DNA of 64,000 nucleotides, taken from positions 620,001-684,000 of the forward strand of contig CP071498.1 of assembly GCA_017354895.1 (NCBI GenBank), given 5' to 3'. Shown piece after piece: positions 34,024 to 45,158 of the stretch (positions are counted from its first letter, which is position 1; the number at the start of each line of letters is the position of its first letter). A model generated the notes under the pieces. It did not search any database, was not told where the DNA came from, and saw nothing but the letters and a program-made list of their open reading frames with translations. Made by a program: the position numbers and the translations under genes. This stretch comes from Podospora comata (lineage: Eukaryota; Ascomycota; Sordariomycetes; Sordariales; Podosporaceae).

Positions 34024-37000
34024 TCATTCCCACACACTCCCTCCCAACCCCATCTCCAACCTCCTCATCTCCTCCTCCTCCTCCTGCATCCTTCTTCCTT
34101 CTTCTTCGTGCCTCTGTTCCCTTGCCATATCCCTCACCGCAGAATCAACATCCCACAACCCCCCTCCCACACCAAGGAAATCATCCAGATTCTGCAGCAC
34201 ATCATTCACCACATCCTGTGACTCCCCTTCCACTACCTCCTCCTCATCTTCAATGGCTATCCCAAGCTGGGAATCAAGCTGTGACTGCAGCAACACCTCC
34301 TCCTCCTCCTCCTCCTCCTCCTCCTCCTCCTCCTCCCCTTCAACCCCAGCAGTTCTCCCCGAGTTGTTGTGTGAGTCCACAAAAAAAACAAACCTCTCCG
34401 CCATGGCCTCCACCCCCGGACTGTCACACCCCTGCTGGCTCTCACTCGGCAACAACCTCTTCTGTGTGTCTCGAAGTTTAGCCACCGGGTTGGCAAAGGT
34501 CGTGTGGCCGAGGCGTTTGGTAGCCACCTTTGCAAAGTGCTTGGAAAATTTCTCCGTTTCCGCTGTCGGGAGGTCAGATGACAAGGTTGATGGTGGTGGG
34601 GAGGAGGGTCGCGTTTTGGGGTGGGGGGAAGAGACTATTGGGGTGATGAGTGTGCCGGAGGGAGTGGTGGAGGGGTATTCAGCTGAGAAGTAGGGGGATG
34701 ATGCTAGGTCTAATGCAGGGGGAGTTTCGCCCGGTAAAGGCGCAAAGGTGACGCGTTTCCTTTTTCGTGACATCGACGGGGTGGTGGTGGTTGACAGTGT
34801 TTGTCGGAGCAAGGACTTGGGTTTTATTGTATTAGGTGTCGGTCTCCGGCTGCTAGACAGCAGACCTGGAGACCAGGGGTTGGCGGTGGCGGCTTGGAAA
34901 AGGAGTTGGGTGCTGCTTATAGGACCTGTGTTGTTCCTCGCTGAGGACATCCCGGATATCCTCCTTCTTTTGGCTGGTTGAGGGGAGGGGGTCATGAAAT
35001 CCCTGAAGGACTTGGTAGAGAGGCCGAAACTGTTGGTATTCTCAGGGGTTCGCTGGGCGGGTTTGTTGGATTCGGGGGTTGATAGCTGGGCTATTGACGT
35101 TTGGGAGTTGTTGGTGTCTGAAGGAAAAATTTGAGGTGGTGGTGTCTCGGGTCTTTGTAGAACGGCGCTGTTGGCAGGAGAAGAGAATGGAACAAAAGAG
35201 CGGATTTCGGGAGCTGGTGGAATTATCACCTGGAGTTGAGAATCGCCTCTCGCCCAAGGGCTTTGAGATACTGGTAGTTGACAAGAATCCGGAACTGTGA
35301 GGGCAGCAATTCTGCCGGGAACTGGCGTCTCAATATTGATAGCCAGTGGTAGTGATACTGTATCAGTTGCCCAGGGGCTTTGCTCAACCGATACCGGAGA
35401 AGAAGACCCATGTGATGAGATGGAAGCAGGCTCCCTTTCATGAGCAGTCTCCGTCACTTCCTGTGCCACCTCGGGTTTAGCCACCGTTTCGGTGTCAATG
35501 TCCATTTCTTCTATCTCACTCGCAGCATCAATCCCGGGCGCCTCTTTTGCAACTGTAGCTGGTGAATTTGGTTCGTCTCTGGCTTTCCCCGAGGTTTCCT
35601 TAGCGTGATCCAGTGCCATTTCTGGGGCTGCAATGCCAGATGAAGGTGACGATGCAGTTTCGTCAGATAGGCTAGACCAAGGCGCTGCGTGGATTGGCTC
35701 TTCCTGAACGGTTACAGCCTCAGCGCCCAACGTTATAGCAACACTGTCTGTAGCTCCGCTCGATTCTGCACCTGGGTCCAAAACCCTTCGGATGGCGTTG
35801 AGTCCCTGTGAAGCCCGATGGGCAATTTCTGCCATCAGGCCGTTGACTGCGGGGACCAAGGAGCCAGGGGAAGTGATGGTCCTTGGTTTGGGTATGGGAT
35901 CTGGCGCTGGTGCAGAGGCTACTTCCGATTCTAGCGCTGGCTTCGGCTGTGGTTCTGGTGTCGGTGCCAACACCGCCGGTTCAGAAATTTGGGGTTCTGG
36001 TACTCCTGGCTCTGGAATCTTGGGTTCAAAGACTTCTGGATCAAGTAACGCCGACACCAACATTATTGGTTGTCTAGGCGGTTGTGGTGCATATTCTTCT
36101 GGTTCAGGCTTCAATGCCATATTCAGAATTGTAACCTCCTCAATCTCGCTAGCCTCCGCTGTCTCTTCATCTTCTTCATTTTCTTCAGGACCACCCTTGA
36201 CCACATCATCATCAATTGTATCGTCTGCCAACATATCAGCATTGGCCGTCACCGACATCTCTGCAACATGTTGTTCCGCCGCTGCAGCCTGCTCAGGTTC
36301 AGGCACCTTAGGCTCCTTCGCCCTAAGGAGCGTTGGCGCGGGTGCTGAGTCAAGGGGTACAGTTAACTGTGAACTCTGGTTCGTGGCGTTAGTGCCAGGT
36401 TTGGGCCACAACAGCCGTTTGGGAAAACCAAGACTGGCCGCGATATCCTGTGGCACCGACACATTCTCCTTCTCACACGTAACATTGCCCATGCTGACAT
36501 CCTCGCGGTCTTCCTCGGCAAAAGATAGAGGGACCAGGGTAACACCGTCGATTTGCGAAGCCCTACTAGGAGGACTGTCCGCTGCGCATTGCTTTGAGCG
36601 TTCGACATGGGTCTCAAGTTGAACTTCTTGAATGACGATTCGAGGCTCAGGCTCTGGCAGGTTAACCACTCCGTCATTGTTAGAAGAAGTTGGTGATGTA
36701 GGCTCCGATGGATTTTGGTCCTCCCGTGCAATGTCAACTGTTCCAGGTTCCACCGTTCGAATCTCCGATGATGCATGGTTTGGTTGATTTCGCTTTTCAC
36801 TCGAGTCCTCATTGCTCGGTAAGACGCTGGAAAGTCTACTGCGCTTGCGAAGCGGTAGATCTCGTTGCTTCTGGCGCGTCTTGCGAAACCGAAAGCTGCC
36901 ATCTGTTTGAGTACTGCCTGGCAGTCTTTCAGTTGTTGTTGTCACCGCTGAACCAACATCGGCGGGTGTCCTGGTTGTGGAAGGCTCCTCGAGGGGCGGT

Positions 37001-37893
37001 TGGACAAGTAATATTGGAGCTGGCGTACAGTTTTTGAGAGGGCTCCGTTGGAGCGGCTGCCTGAACGGAGAAGCTTTGCTTGATTCCCGAGATAAGTAAG
37101 TCTCCTCGAATAGTCTAATGGCGTGTGGCGAAAGATCAATGACCGGTAAAAGCATTGCCTGCCCTGCCCCTGGTGTGTGAAGCTCTGGTTGCGGTGGCAA
37201 CTCCTCCTCTCGGGCACTCGAATCCTTCAACCCAACGGTCTTCTTTTGGCGTATAGGCGTGACAATCAAGGGGGACTCGGGCGGAGGCGACAGCTCACTG
37301 GATGCGTCATCGTTAAGGATCTCCGGCGTGGGCACTTTCGAGGGCGTGCTGACGGGCTCGGTTTGAGACGGATAATAATTTGTAGGTGTCGCATTGATAG
37401 GTATCTCGGCAAGAACCCGATCTCTCCAGTCCTGCACCCTAATAAGGCTTTCATCGTCGGCATCTTGCGTTGGCGCATCGTCAAGCTGTACAATGTTGCT
37501 TCGGGCGCTCGACAATTCAGAGGACTCGTAAGGGACAGGCGGCGGTTGAGGTTTAGTCGCAGGTTTCTTCGCAGTGGTTGGGCGCTTCCTCTTTGAAGAT
37601 TTGTGCACGACTGATTTTGAGCGCCAGGGGTTGGTCCATCCAGAAGCCTTCGTGAAGGGGCCAGAAAGTGAGGCTGAGATCAAGTGAAGGCGCTTCCCTT
37701 GGAGATAGCGGCGTCCTTGTGCCTCTATTCGTTGCCGTCGGTCGGCCGGGTTTTCGTACTCGTCGTCGTCGGAGCCAATGTACAAGACATCTTCGGGCTC
37801 GTGGGTGGCTTCGCAATAGACGTCCTGATCGCCAAAGTGGTCGGGCTGGAGAAACCTACACTCCTGGTTGTCCTGTACCCAACCATTGGTCAT
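34024..37893 (-). CDS. Large disordered protein, probably nuclear, with PW motifs and a PP1-docking-like RVTF
   Basis: This is a single exon of 1289 residues. I cannot assign a named family. The only compact conserved-looking part is the N-terminus: VYCEATHEPEDVLYIGSDDD (about 25-44), DRRQRIEAQGRRYLQGKRLH and SGPFTKASGWTNPWR (about 51-91), followed by basic KSSKRKRP. The rest is disordered, rich in S/T-P sites, acidic patches and P/E repeats. An aromatic PW unit recurs at W90, W739, W841, W880 and W1007, mostly as SPWA or NPWS. RKRVTFAPL (R1047-F1050) fits the RVxF docking motif of protein phosphatase 1. A pure glutamate run (about 1186-1199, CTC repeat at 34296-34336) precedes the C-terminal helix. 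Basic patches and SP/TP density suggest a nuclear, phospho-regulated scaffold; that is inference. Confidence 0.8.
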   Translation of the reverse strand: MTNGWVQDNQECRFLQPDHFGDQDVYCEATHEPEDVLYIGSDDDEYENPADRRQRIEAQGRRYLQGKRLHLISASLSGPFTKASGWTNPWRSKSVVHKSSKRKRPTTAKKPATKPQPPPVPYESSELSSARSNIVQLDDAPTQDADDESLIRVQDWRDRVLAEIPINATPTNYYPSQTEPVSTPSKVPTPEILNDDASSELSPPPESPLIVTPIRQKKTVGLKDSSAREEELPPQPELHTPGAGQAMLLPVIDLSPHAIRLFEETYLSRESSKASPFRQPLQRSPLKNCTPAPILLVQPPLEEPSTTRTPADVGSAVTTTTERLPGSTQTDGSFRFRKTRQKQRDLPLRKRSRLSSVLPSNEDSSEKRNQPNHASSEIRTVEPGTVDIAREDQNPSEPTSPTSSNNDGVVNLPEPEPRIVIQEVQLETHVERSKQCAADSPPSRASQIDGVTLVPLSFAEEDREDVSMGNVTCEKENVSVPQDIAASLGFPKRLLWPKPGTNATNQSSQLTVPLDSAPAPTLLRAKEPKVPEPEQAAAAEQHVAEMSVTANADMLADDTIDDDVVKGGPEENEEDEETAEASEIEEVTILNMALKPEPEEYAPQPPRQPIMLVSALLDPEVFEPKIPEPGVPEPQISEPAVLAPTPEPQPKPALESEVASAPAPDPIPKPRTITSPGSLVPAVNGLMAEIAHRASQGLNAIRRVLDPGAESSGATDSVAITLGAEAVTVQEEPIHAAPWSSLSDETASSPSSGIAAPEMALDHAKETSGKARDEPNSPATVAKEAPGIDAASEIEEMDIDTETVAKPEVAQEVTETAHEREPASISSHGSSSPVSVEQSPWATDTVSLPLAINIETPVPGRIAALTVPDSCQLPVSQSPWARGDSQLQVIIPPAPEIRSFVPFSSPANSAVLQRPETPPPQIFPSDTNNSQTSIAQLSTPESNKPAQRTPENTNSFGLSTKSFRDFMTPSPQPAKRRRISGMSSARNNTGPISSTQLLFQAATANPWSPGLLSSSRRPTPNTIKPKSLLRQTLSTTTTPSMSRKRKRVTFAPLPGETPPALDLASSPYFSAEYPSTTPSGTLITPIVSSPHPKTRPSSPPPSTLSSDLPTAETEKFSKHFAKVATKRLGHTTFANPVAKLRDTQKRLLPSESQQGCDSPGVEAMAERFVFFVDSHNNSGRTAGVEGEEEEEEEEEEEEEVLLQSQLDSQLGIAIEDEEEVVEGESQDVVNDVLQNLDDFLGVGGGLWDVDSAVRDMAREQRHEEEGRRMQEEEEEMRRLEMGLGGSVWE

Positions 37894-40050
37894 TTTGGGT
37901 GGCGCCGGGTAATGATGATCTTGCGATGCAACATGGGTGAGATTTAGGTTGAGATTATACGTGCCGATGTCGCTGGGGAGGGGGGTGTATGTGGTCGGGA
38001 TGCAATTCGTGGTGGGTTAGGGTGTTGGGAATTGAAGCTGTTGCCAGGGCCCCAAAATAGGCCCCCAAAATCGGGGAGGGGACGTGCGTTACAAACGCGT
38101 CTGCATTAATTAGACGCGGTCGCGAAGTCACATGATTATAACCTCCCCTTAACTGGTTGGCTGTCATTGGCCAGAAGCTCTCCACTCCAGACGACCTTGC
38201 ATGAGCCAGCAAAGACAAAGGCATCCATCAATGGGCTACCAAGACATCTTGTCTATTTGCGATACCTTGTAAGCAATCCAATCATTGAATTATTTGTTGA
38301 ACCATACATTCTCAACATATCACAAAGCCGTCGGCCGCTCCTTCATTCATGTGGGCTTAGACAACTGGGTGTCAATTCTTATCGATGCCTCGATTCAGTT
38401 CTTGTTCCCTACATCCCATTGATCTTGCCAGTCTTGCCATGCTCAATCAACAGTCCCAAATTTCACGACCGTGAAGAGCTGGCTACAGTGTCGCCACTGC
38501 CCTGCTGGTGCTTCCTTGATATAGCTTAGAGCTCTGAGTTGAAAGTGTGCCTGTCATCATTTTGGATCCGATTCTTTCTAGCGTCCTGTACAGGATATTG
38601 AATTGTCAAATTCATATACGCAGGCTTTGCCCGTGTCTTTCTCCTGTCCTGTATGATAGAAAACCTTGGTGGAATGCCAGATCTTGTAGATGTGTCCCAG
38701 TCACCATTCCGTTGATGCACGCACATCCTGGCAGTGGGCATGTCTCGTTCTGACAACTAAGCCTAGTTCAAGGCAACGTGGAATGCCCATTGATGGGATA
38801 TACCATGACAAACCATGTGTTGCACTTGGCTTTGCGTAAAGATGTACGGACAACAGGCTATCTGTCATACAGGCTCTTTATGGTTCACCTTTATTATCTA
38901 TCAACTCCAATTCCAAAAGCAAGAGTAGGCGATAGTGTTGGTTTATCCTGGCCCGACTTATGAGAGGCTTTTGCTTGGAAGTGGACATAGAGTTGTCTCA
39001 TTCCTGCGATCTAAAGGTACCTTGCGTATCTTCCCCGATGGCTTTCAAAGTTTAGGCTGATCATGAGATAGAACGGCTCAGAGGCCTCGCTGATAAGGGG
39101 CAGATATTCACTTGACTTGCCGTTTCTGAGACGGTGGTTGGTCAGAACCGTGCTGATACCGTGCTAGAGGGGGTGAAAGCACTGTCCACGGTGTTGTGAT
39201 CTGTGCCCACAATATCCTGCCCCAGACTTGGCTCCTCTGACAGATTTTCACCCTAAAAACTATCTACACTTGATCTTGGACTCTTCCCTTGGCTCTCATC
39301 TTACTACCATCATCGTTAGGTCGTTGGATTCCTGCTTGGCTTCCGAAGTTTGGGATACACCATACATTCTACACCACAACAAACAAATCGGCTGTTTGCT
39401 GACCTTAAATCGCTTTATACATCAAATCAGAACCTGCACACACAGACATCGATAGAGAGTCGTGCAAGAGAAATACCTGGAGACAGACTCCTGGAACCAG
39501 ACACCAAAGACAGACACCAAAGACAGACACCGAGGGACATACCCCTGGACAGACACCAGGACATTGACGCCTAGCCCCCTATCGGCTTATCATCGACGAC
39601 CAAGCAATATCAACAGCCGACTAATCAGCATTAATAGCCAGTATCAGGACCGCACTACCGCGCTGAGAAGTCCCATCTGAGGGTAAGCTCACCCAAGCCC
39701 TCATCACACAAAGCGCTTGCAATCGTTCAATTTGGGAGCGAAACCTCAGGTCGCCACTGTGGGCGAAAGACCAAGTGCTAACCCTCGCCCAGTTCTCGCA
39801 CACAAACCCAAAGTAAGCCGGGCTAGCAGCTGCTGTTCTGCCATCCATCCCCGTCTGCAGACACCCTGTATTTTGGCTGAGCTTTGCGACTTTGGAATCT
39901 TGCGGAATTTTCTCCTACACTACTTGCGGCCTTGCGAACTTTTCTGTTCCCTCTGCCTTTTTTTTTTCACCCACCACAATTCTCGAGATATCCACGCGCT
40001 CCCACCACAGACTGCTTTTCCGCCTCCAGAGAAAGACCAAAGCCATAGAT
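37894..40050. promoter_or_regulatory. Divergent 2.2 kb promoter region with a short tandem repeat
   Basis: The two flanking genes are transcribed away from it. A degenerate 13-14 bp repeat of the form ACAGACACCAAAG runs four times at about 39500-39560, close to the probable leader of the plus-strand gene. Short leader ORFs are present, with no gene that I can support. Confidence 0.45.
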
Positions 40051-42406
40051 ATGGCTTATATGAACTCCGACTCCGAGTCGGAAGCAGGTGGTCACCCCGG
40101 CTTCAGCCACTCCCACGGCGGCGGTGCGCCGCTCTACCCCCCCTCCCCCTCCCCCCAACCCACCAAGCCCTCGCCCATCGGCTCAGAGATGGCCAAGAAG
40201 AAGGCAGCGGAGAAGAAGCTCGCCGAAAAGGTTGAGCATGCCGAGAAGAACGGCAACCCAAACCCCGCCACCAAGGTGTTAACGACACCTTCGTCGACCT
40301 TGGCCGGCGGTTCCTCCAGTCGTGAATCCTTGGTCTACAATGGCAGACCCAAGAAGAGCGCTACCACCACTGATGCTCCCATCGTCGATCAGTTCGATCG
40401 ACTTTCTTTGGCTCCGCCCCAACAGGTCGTCAAGACCACGAGCCAGATCTTCCGCGGGGCTGCTGCCAAGGTGTCGAAGAATTTCGAGGATGACGAGATC
40501 CATCATGATCACAAGGTTTGTTTATTTGCCCCCCCTTCAGTTCTGTGGCTTGGCACTAACCTCCTGCTAGGAAATGCGAAAGCAGTGTCGTTTGGTCTTG
40601 CGCCGCATCTGGGGACTTCGTGAAGGCCTGCACATGTTGCAAGATACTGCGGGTATCTCTGACGAGTTTTTGAAGCAACTAGACTACGACATCCAGGGCC
40701 TCATCAACTCCGTTTCTCAGATGATGGATGAGGGTGACAAGGTCGGCCTGGAGCTTCTTCGACTTATTGCCCTTGCTGAGTCGTGTGGAGATGAAGGCCG
40801 TAAGACTCAAGAGGACCTTCAGCGGTTCAAGAAAGAGCACGAGAGCATCGTCGAGGAGTACAAGTTCGCCAAGGAAGAGCTAAAGCAAGTCTTGACCGAC
40901 AACAGGTTGGAAGTCCAGATGGCCCAGCAGAGGGTCAAGGAGCTGGAGGAGGAGCGCCTTACTCTTGACCAGGTTGTTGCGACCTACAAGAGTAAGAATA
41001 CCAAAGACTCGGAGATGATCCAGTTTCTCCGCGAGAAGCTCGAAAAGCTAGACATGGAGAACGGTTACCTGCGTGAGCAGGTTGAAGGCAAACGAAATCT
41101 CTGGATGCAGGTTCACACCGACGAAAAGGAGCGCGATGCTGCCCGAAACATCATCAAGCAGTCGTCGATGCTTGGAATGGGCCAGTCTCGCCCATTGTCA
41201 CACCATGTCTCCCAAGTGAGCCTCCGTCCGGGCCCCCGGCATGGTCCGCATCATGATCAAGGCCTCCGATCTTTCCAGTCCTACAGCCAACTGCCGTCTG
41301 GCTTGTCTCCCAAGGACTCGCAGCTGATTCGGACTCCGCATGTCGGGGCCTCCATGATACCTAACGGACCCCAGTCTTTGCAGAACTCTCATCTCAAGCA
41401 GATTACATCTGGCAGCACAGCTTCTGCAAACAGAATCCTGAACAATAAGGCCACTACTGCCGATAACTGGCGTCGCTCCACTCCGCGGACTTCAGTCATC
41501 AGGGCCGATTTATCTGGCAGTCCGTCTGAACGCAATCCTGCTTCACCGTATGCTACCTTCTCGGACCTGGAGAGTCCTGCCGCGTTCAAGCAGACTGATG
41601 AAACGACATGGGCCAGAGAATTTGAGGATTTCTATAGCCTGATGCTTGGATTCTGCAACTCGCACTTCAAGCGTCTTCAGGTCAATCCCCAGATTGTTCA
41701 CGCCAGCATTCAGACCAAGATACCGAGCTTGTACAATTACATGTGCACGGTCATCAACCCCGGGAGGCCGGAGGAAGGCCAAGGCTATGCCTTGTCTCTC
41801 TTGTGTGAGACCACTACGCGCCCCTACTACCTGCTTCGCCTCATGCTGCAGCACATTGTCAACCTGATCTTCACCACCGACGGCTGGACTGGATTCAGCA
41901 AGGCTGTTGATGAAGAGATGGAGAGCCTTGGTCAAGTCTTGGAGTGCAGCAAGAAGCTCTCAGAGCGCGATGCAGCCAGCAAACGTTTGGCCGAGCTTGT
42001 CGCCGAAATTGAGGCAAACAAGCAAGGACCAAACTTCAAGAATCGCAAGGTCATCGAGCACAACCAGATTCTGAGGAAGATGATCGCGCCTTTCATCAAG
42101 CTGGCCAAGGCCAACCAAGAGGCCATCTTGCACGACTTGTTTACCGTCACGCAGGCCGCCTGGGAGTTGTCGTCTAAGCTGCTCAAGGCGAAGCGCACGT
42201 TCCACTACGTCTTCAACGACACAGGTGCCAAATATTCAGACGACGTCCATATGGCGGTTGAGACTCTTCTGAAGCCGGGGGATATGGCTCTCCGAAACTA
42301 CAGGGTCAAGCTCTCGATCACGCCCATCGTCACGATGCGCAGCGATGAGAATCTTACCATCCGGGCCTCGCAGATTGTGAAGGCCAAAGTTTTGGTCATG
42401 CCCTAG
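40051..42406 (+). CDS. Conserved fungal coiled-coil protein of unknown function
   Basis: The coding sequence is join(40051..40515,40571..42406), 766 residues; the intron (GTTTGT...CTGCTAG) is in phase 0. No named family is recognised. The N-terminus is disordered and rich in S, P and K. A helical region begins at EMRKQCRLVLRRIWGLREGL (about 156-175), and a long coiled coil spans about 230-345 (RFKKEHESIVEEYKFAKEEL, VKELEEERLTLDQVV, REKLEKLDMENGYLREQ). A disordered link (about 350-470) leads to a folded-looking C-terminal domain (AREFEDFYSLMLGFCNSHFK; SLYNYMCTVINPG; PYYLLRLMLQHIVNLIF; KVIEHNQILRKMIAPFIKLA; FHYVFNDTGAKYSDDVHMAV). The layout suggests a structural or scaffold protein. The start could be the second ATG at 40060. 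Confidence 0.82.
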
Positions 42407-44063
42407 GTTGATCTCATCACTATTGTTTCCACCATGTGTATCTATCACTTTTGGTTCCAGCAGTTCATGCGCCATTTCGTTCAATCTTTGCACTGGCAGC
42501 GCTTGATCACAGACCATCAACCTCTAATTTCCCTTTTATTTTCGGCATCTCTTCAGCATCTCAGGTGGCTTTTTTTCGAGAGCCCAAGGTCTGCCTTGCT
42601 CCCCTTGGGCAATACACTTTGGTATTGTCCTTTGCATTGGCAAACTCCAAAACGCCCTGTCCGTTTGGACGAGGCACCAAAAAAAACTCACCACCCAACA
42701 AGTGTGGAAAAGGATGCTTTTCCGCCAACAACATACTCGCAACATTTTTATCCACGAGTTTTCCTTTTTCTCAGCATGCACACCAGCAAGTTCTTGTTCA
42801 AGAAGAGGGTTCGAGACTCAGCCACAGCATTCATCACTCAAAAACCAGAACCTGCAACTCCTGTGCAACATTTTCCCCTTGCACCTTGCAAATTCGCAAG
42901 AGAAGGCGATTTCACTGGCGACCAATTTCGATTCCACAAGATGGAGAGAAAGGATCACCACACATTACTCATCCAAACATACATCGATCCACTTAAGGGA
43001 GGGTGACGGGAGGGAGTTGGGGTTGGTTTCCTGGCTTTCTTTTAGGGTGATTGGATGGATGGGACAGATGGATAAATGGGGGAGATGGATAGAGATGGAT
43101 AGATGGGTTAGTCTGCGCTTTTATGGGCAGGCGGTAGAGGCTTTTCATAGCAGTGTTTAGTATGTACTTAATAGTATCTTGTGGTTCCTTGTGATGAGTG
43201 AGTGTGATGTCCGCCTTCTTTGTTATGAGTTGTCGAGTGAGTCAGATGAGGCGAGCTTGTCATCAGGTTCAAGATAGGTATCAGGCAGTTGATGTTGTGG
43301 TGTTGAGGTGTTGCAAGTTCAACGCAGAGGCGGCTTATTCTGCCTGAGTGTCAGTATCGGGACCATTGAACCTGATGTATGTCGATGGCAAAGTGATAAA
43401 ATGCGCCCCCAACTGGAATTGGGCGCATCGCCTTCCATTAGCCGCCGATATGGACAAGACATGAAAATAACCTACCTAAGAGCCTCAGGACTAGCGGCTA
43501 ACCCAGCACACCGGAACCATCAATGACATGCATAGGTACCATCCCTTAAGTTCATCATGAAATACATTTGCCGCATAAGGCCGAATTGACTGCGCCGCTG
43601 TTGTGGTCACGCTTGTGAAGTTGTTAAGGCTTTGGTACAGGTCACACCCAAATCTTAACACTTATATACAGCCCCTGCCGGCCCCACAAATTGAGGCTGG
43701 GGTCTGCTGCGCCTGTCTACCTCCCTTGGGGTACAGCCTCGGGCCAATGGTAATGTTCAAAGCATCAATAGGCAAGGCATCCAACGAGGGGAAATTCCAA
43801 AATGCTCACACCTGAACCCACTTGTGATCCAGATGCGGGGTTTACTTATAGTTGGTTAGTACTCCATGTATCTATCACAAGAGGGGTTTATCCGGCAATT
43901 CATCCGAAGTCTTCACAAAGACCCTGAAACTAACAGCTGACCGCAACTACCTGCAGAGCAACAGACAGATAAACACCACCTGCTTTCATCATTGAGCAGA
44001 AAACACCCCGCTTGCCAGTCTTCTGCAGCAATATCCTTTTCAGGTTCAAACTTTGGAGTAGAA
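42407..44063. other. Intergenic: coiled-coil gene 3' region and vWA gene promoter
   Basis: The first 600 bp are stop-poor in several frames but show no domain and no codon pattern that I trust. A GATGGATA-type repeat lies at about 43060-43110. CTAAC and GCTGAC branch-like sites with a CTGCAG acceptor at about 43929-43957 suggest a possible leader intron before the vWA gene. Confidence 0.45.
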
Positions 44064-45158
44064 ATGGCCTCTTTACAACCAGAACCCCGCGGCCGCTCTC
44101 GAGCATCCTCAGCAGCCTCTTCTATCAGGTCCAACACCAGTGACACCAAAAGAAGCTTCTTCGGTTCTCTCAAAGACATAGTCAAGAGATCCTCCCGCTC
44201 ACCCTCACCAAACCCAAACAAGATGTGCAACCCCTTCTTCACCAGCGCGGCGACAGTGACGGCGAACGACATGGCAGCCGTAGCCCCGTTGTCAGAAGCA
44301 CCACCCCCCTACACGGCCCAGCCCCCCCAGCCCAACCCATCAATCTCCATCGACAAACCCACCACCAACCCCCAACACCGGACCCCCTCCCCCTCCCCGT
44401 CAGCAACTTCCATCCTCTCCACCCCGGAAGACCCTTATGCCTTCCTCTCCATGTTCGACACCATCTTTCTGATTGACGACTCAGGCTCAATGTCCTCCCA
44501 AAACAGGTGGAAAGAAACCAAATCAGCCCTGCAAGCCATCGCACCTATTTGCACCGCCCACGACAGCGACGGGGTAGACGTCTACTTCCTCAACTCCAAA
44601 AACCCCGCGCACCCCTCCACGGGGTTTATAGGGAGGAAAACAGCGCAGTCGATCAACCAGCTGTTTAGCGACGTGCACCCCACAGGATGGACACCCACCG
44701 GTTCAAGAATCAGGAACATTCTCGGTCCGTATGTCAAGAGATATGTCGAGATGGTGAAGAGGGGTGTGGACCCGGATAACACGGGGATTAAGCCGGTAAA
44801 TGTGATTGTGATTACGGACGGGGCGGCGAGCGATGACCCGGAGGGGGTGATTGTCAACCTGGCGAGGAAGCTGGACGAGGTTGAGGCGCCAAGTCACCAG
44901 GTCGGGATACAGTTTTTTCAGGTTGGGGATGATGGGGAGGCGGGGAGGGCGCTGAGGGAGTTGGATGATGGGTTGAGGGGGGTGAGGGATATGGTTGATA
45001 CTGTGAGCTTTGATCAGAGGGGCAGCTGGGCGGATGGGGGGGGGAGGGTGTTGAGTGCCGAGGGGATTTTGAAGACGGTGCTGGGGGCGGTGGTGAAGAG
45101 GTTGGATCGGAGGGTTGTGGGGGAGAGGCAGGGGGGTTTGTTGGCGCCTAGGAGTTAG
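44064..45158 (+). CDS. von Willebrand factor type A domain protein with PPxY motif
   Basis: This is a single exon of 364 residues. The vWA domain covers about 130-345. Its metal-ion-dependent adhesion site is complete: D138-x-S140-x-S142 in LIDDSGSM, the threonine in TGWTPTG (about 222) and the aspartate in VIVITDG (about 260). The N-terminal 120 residues are disordered, serine- and arginine-rich and contain PPPY at 80-83, a ligand for WW domains such as those of Rsp5/NEDD4 ubiquitin ligases. No signal peptide is present, so the protein is probably intracellular. Filamentous fungi have several such cytosolic vWA proteins with undefined roles; ubiquitin-adaptor function is inference from the PPxY motif. 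The start is the first true ATG; the 72 bp of open frame before it begin with TTG. Confidence 0.82.
   Translation: MASLQPEPRGRSRASSAASSIRSNTSDTKRSFFGSLKDIVKRSSRSPSPNPNKMCNPFFTSAATVTANDMAAVAPLSEAPPPYTAQPPQPNPSISIDKPTTNPQHRTPSPSPSATSILSTPEDPYAFLSMFDTIFLIDDSGSMSSQNRWKETKSALQAIAPICTAHDSDGVDVYFLNSKNPAHPSTGFIGRKTAQSINQLFSDVHPTGWTPTGSRIRNILGPYVKRYVEMVKRGVDPDNTGIKPVNVIVITDGAASDDPEGVIVNLARKLDEVEAPSHQVGIQFFQVGDDGEAGRALRELDDGLRGVRDMVDTVSFDQRGSWADGGGRVLSAEGILKTVLGAVVKRLDRRVVGERQGGLLAPRS

Noticed and set aside
34296-34336. CTC trinucleotide run as an independent repeat element
   Set aside because: It is simply the glutamate run of the large disordered protein and is described there.
42800-42830. B-box-like GGTTCGAGA, a possible tRNA gene
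   Set aside because: The flanking bases give at most three pairs for the T-stem and no acceptor stem or A-box is found at the right distance.
42434-43006. Two overlapping frames of about 190 codons after the coiled-coil gene
   Set aside because: Both lie in the 3' flank of the gene on the same strand; stop depletion in several frames at once points to base composition rather than coding.
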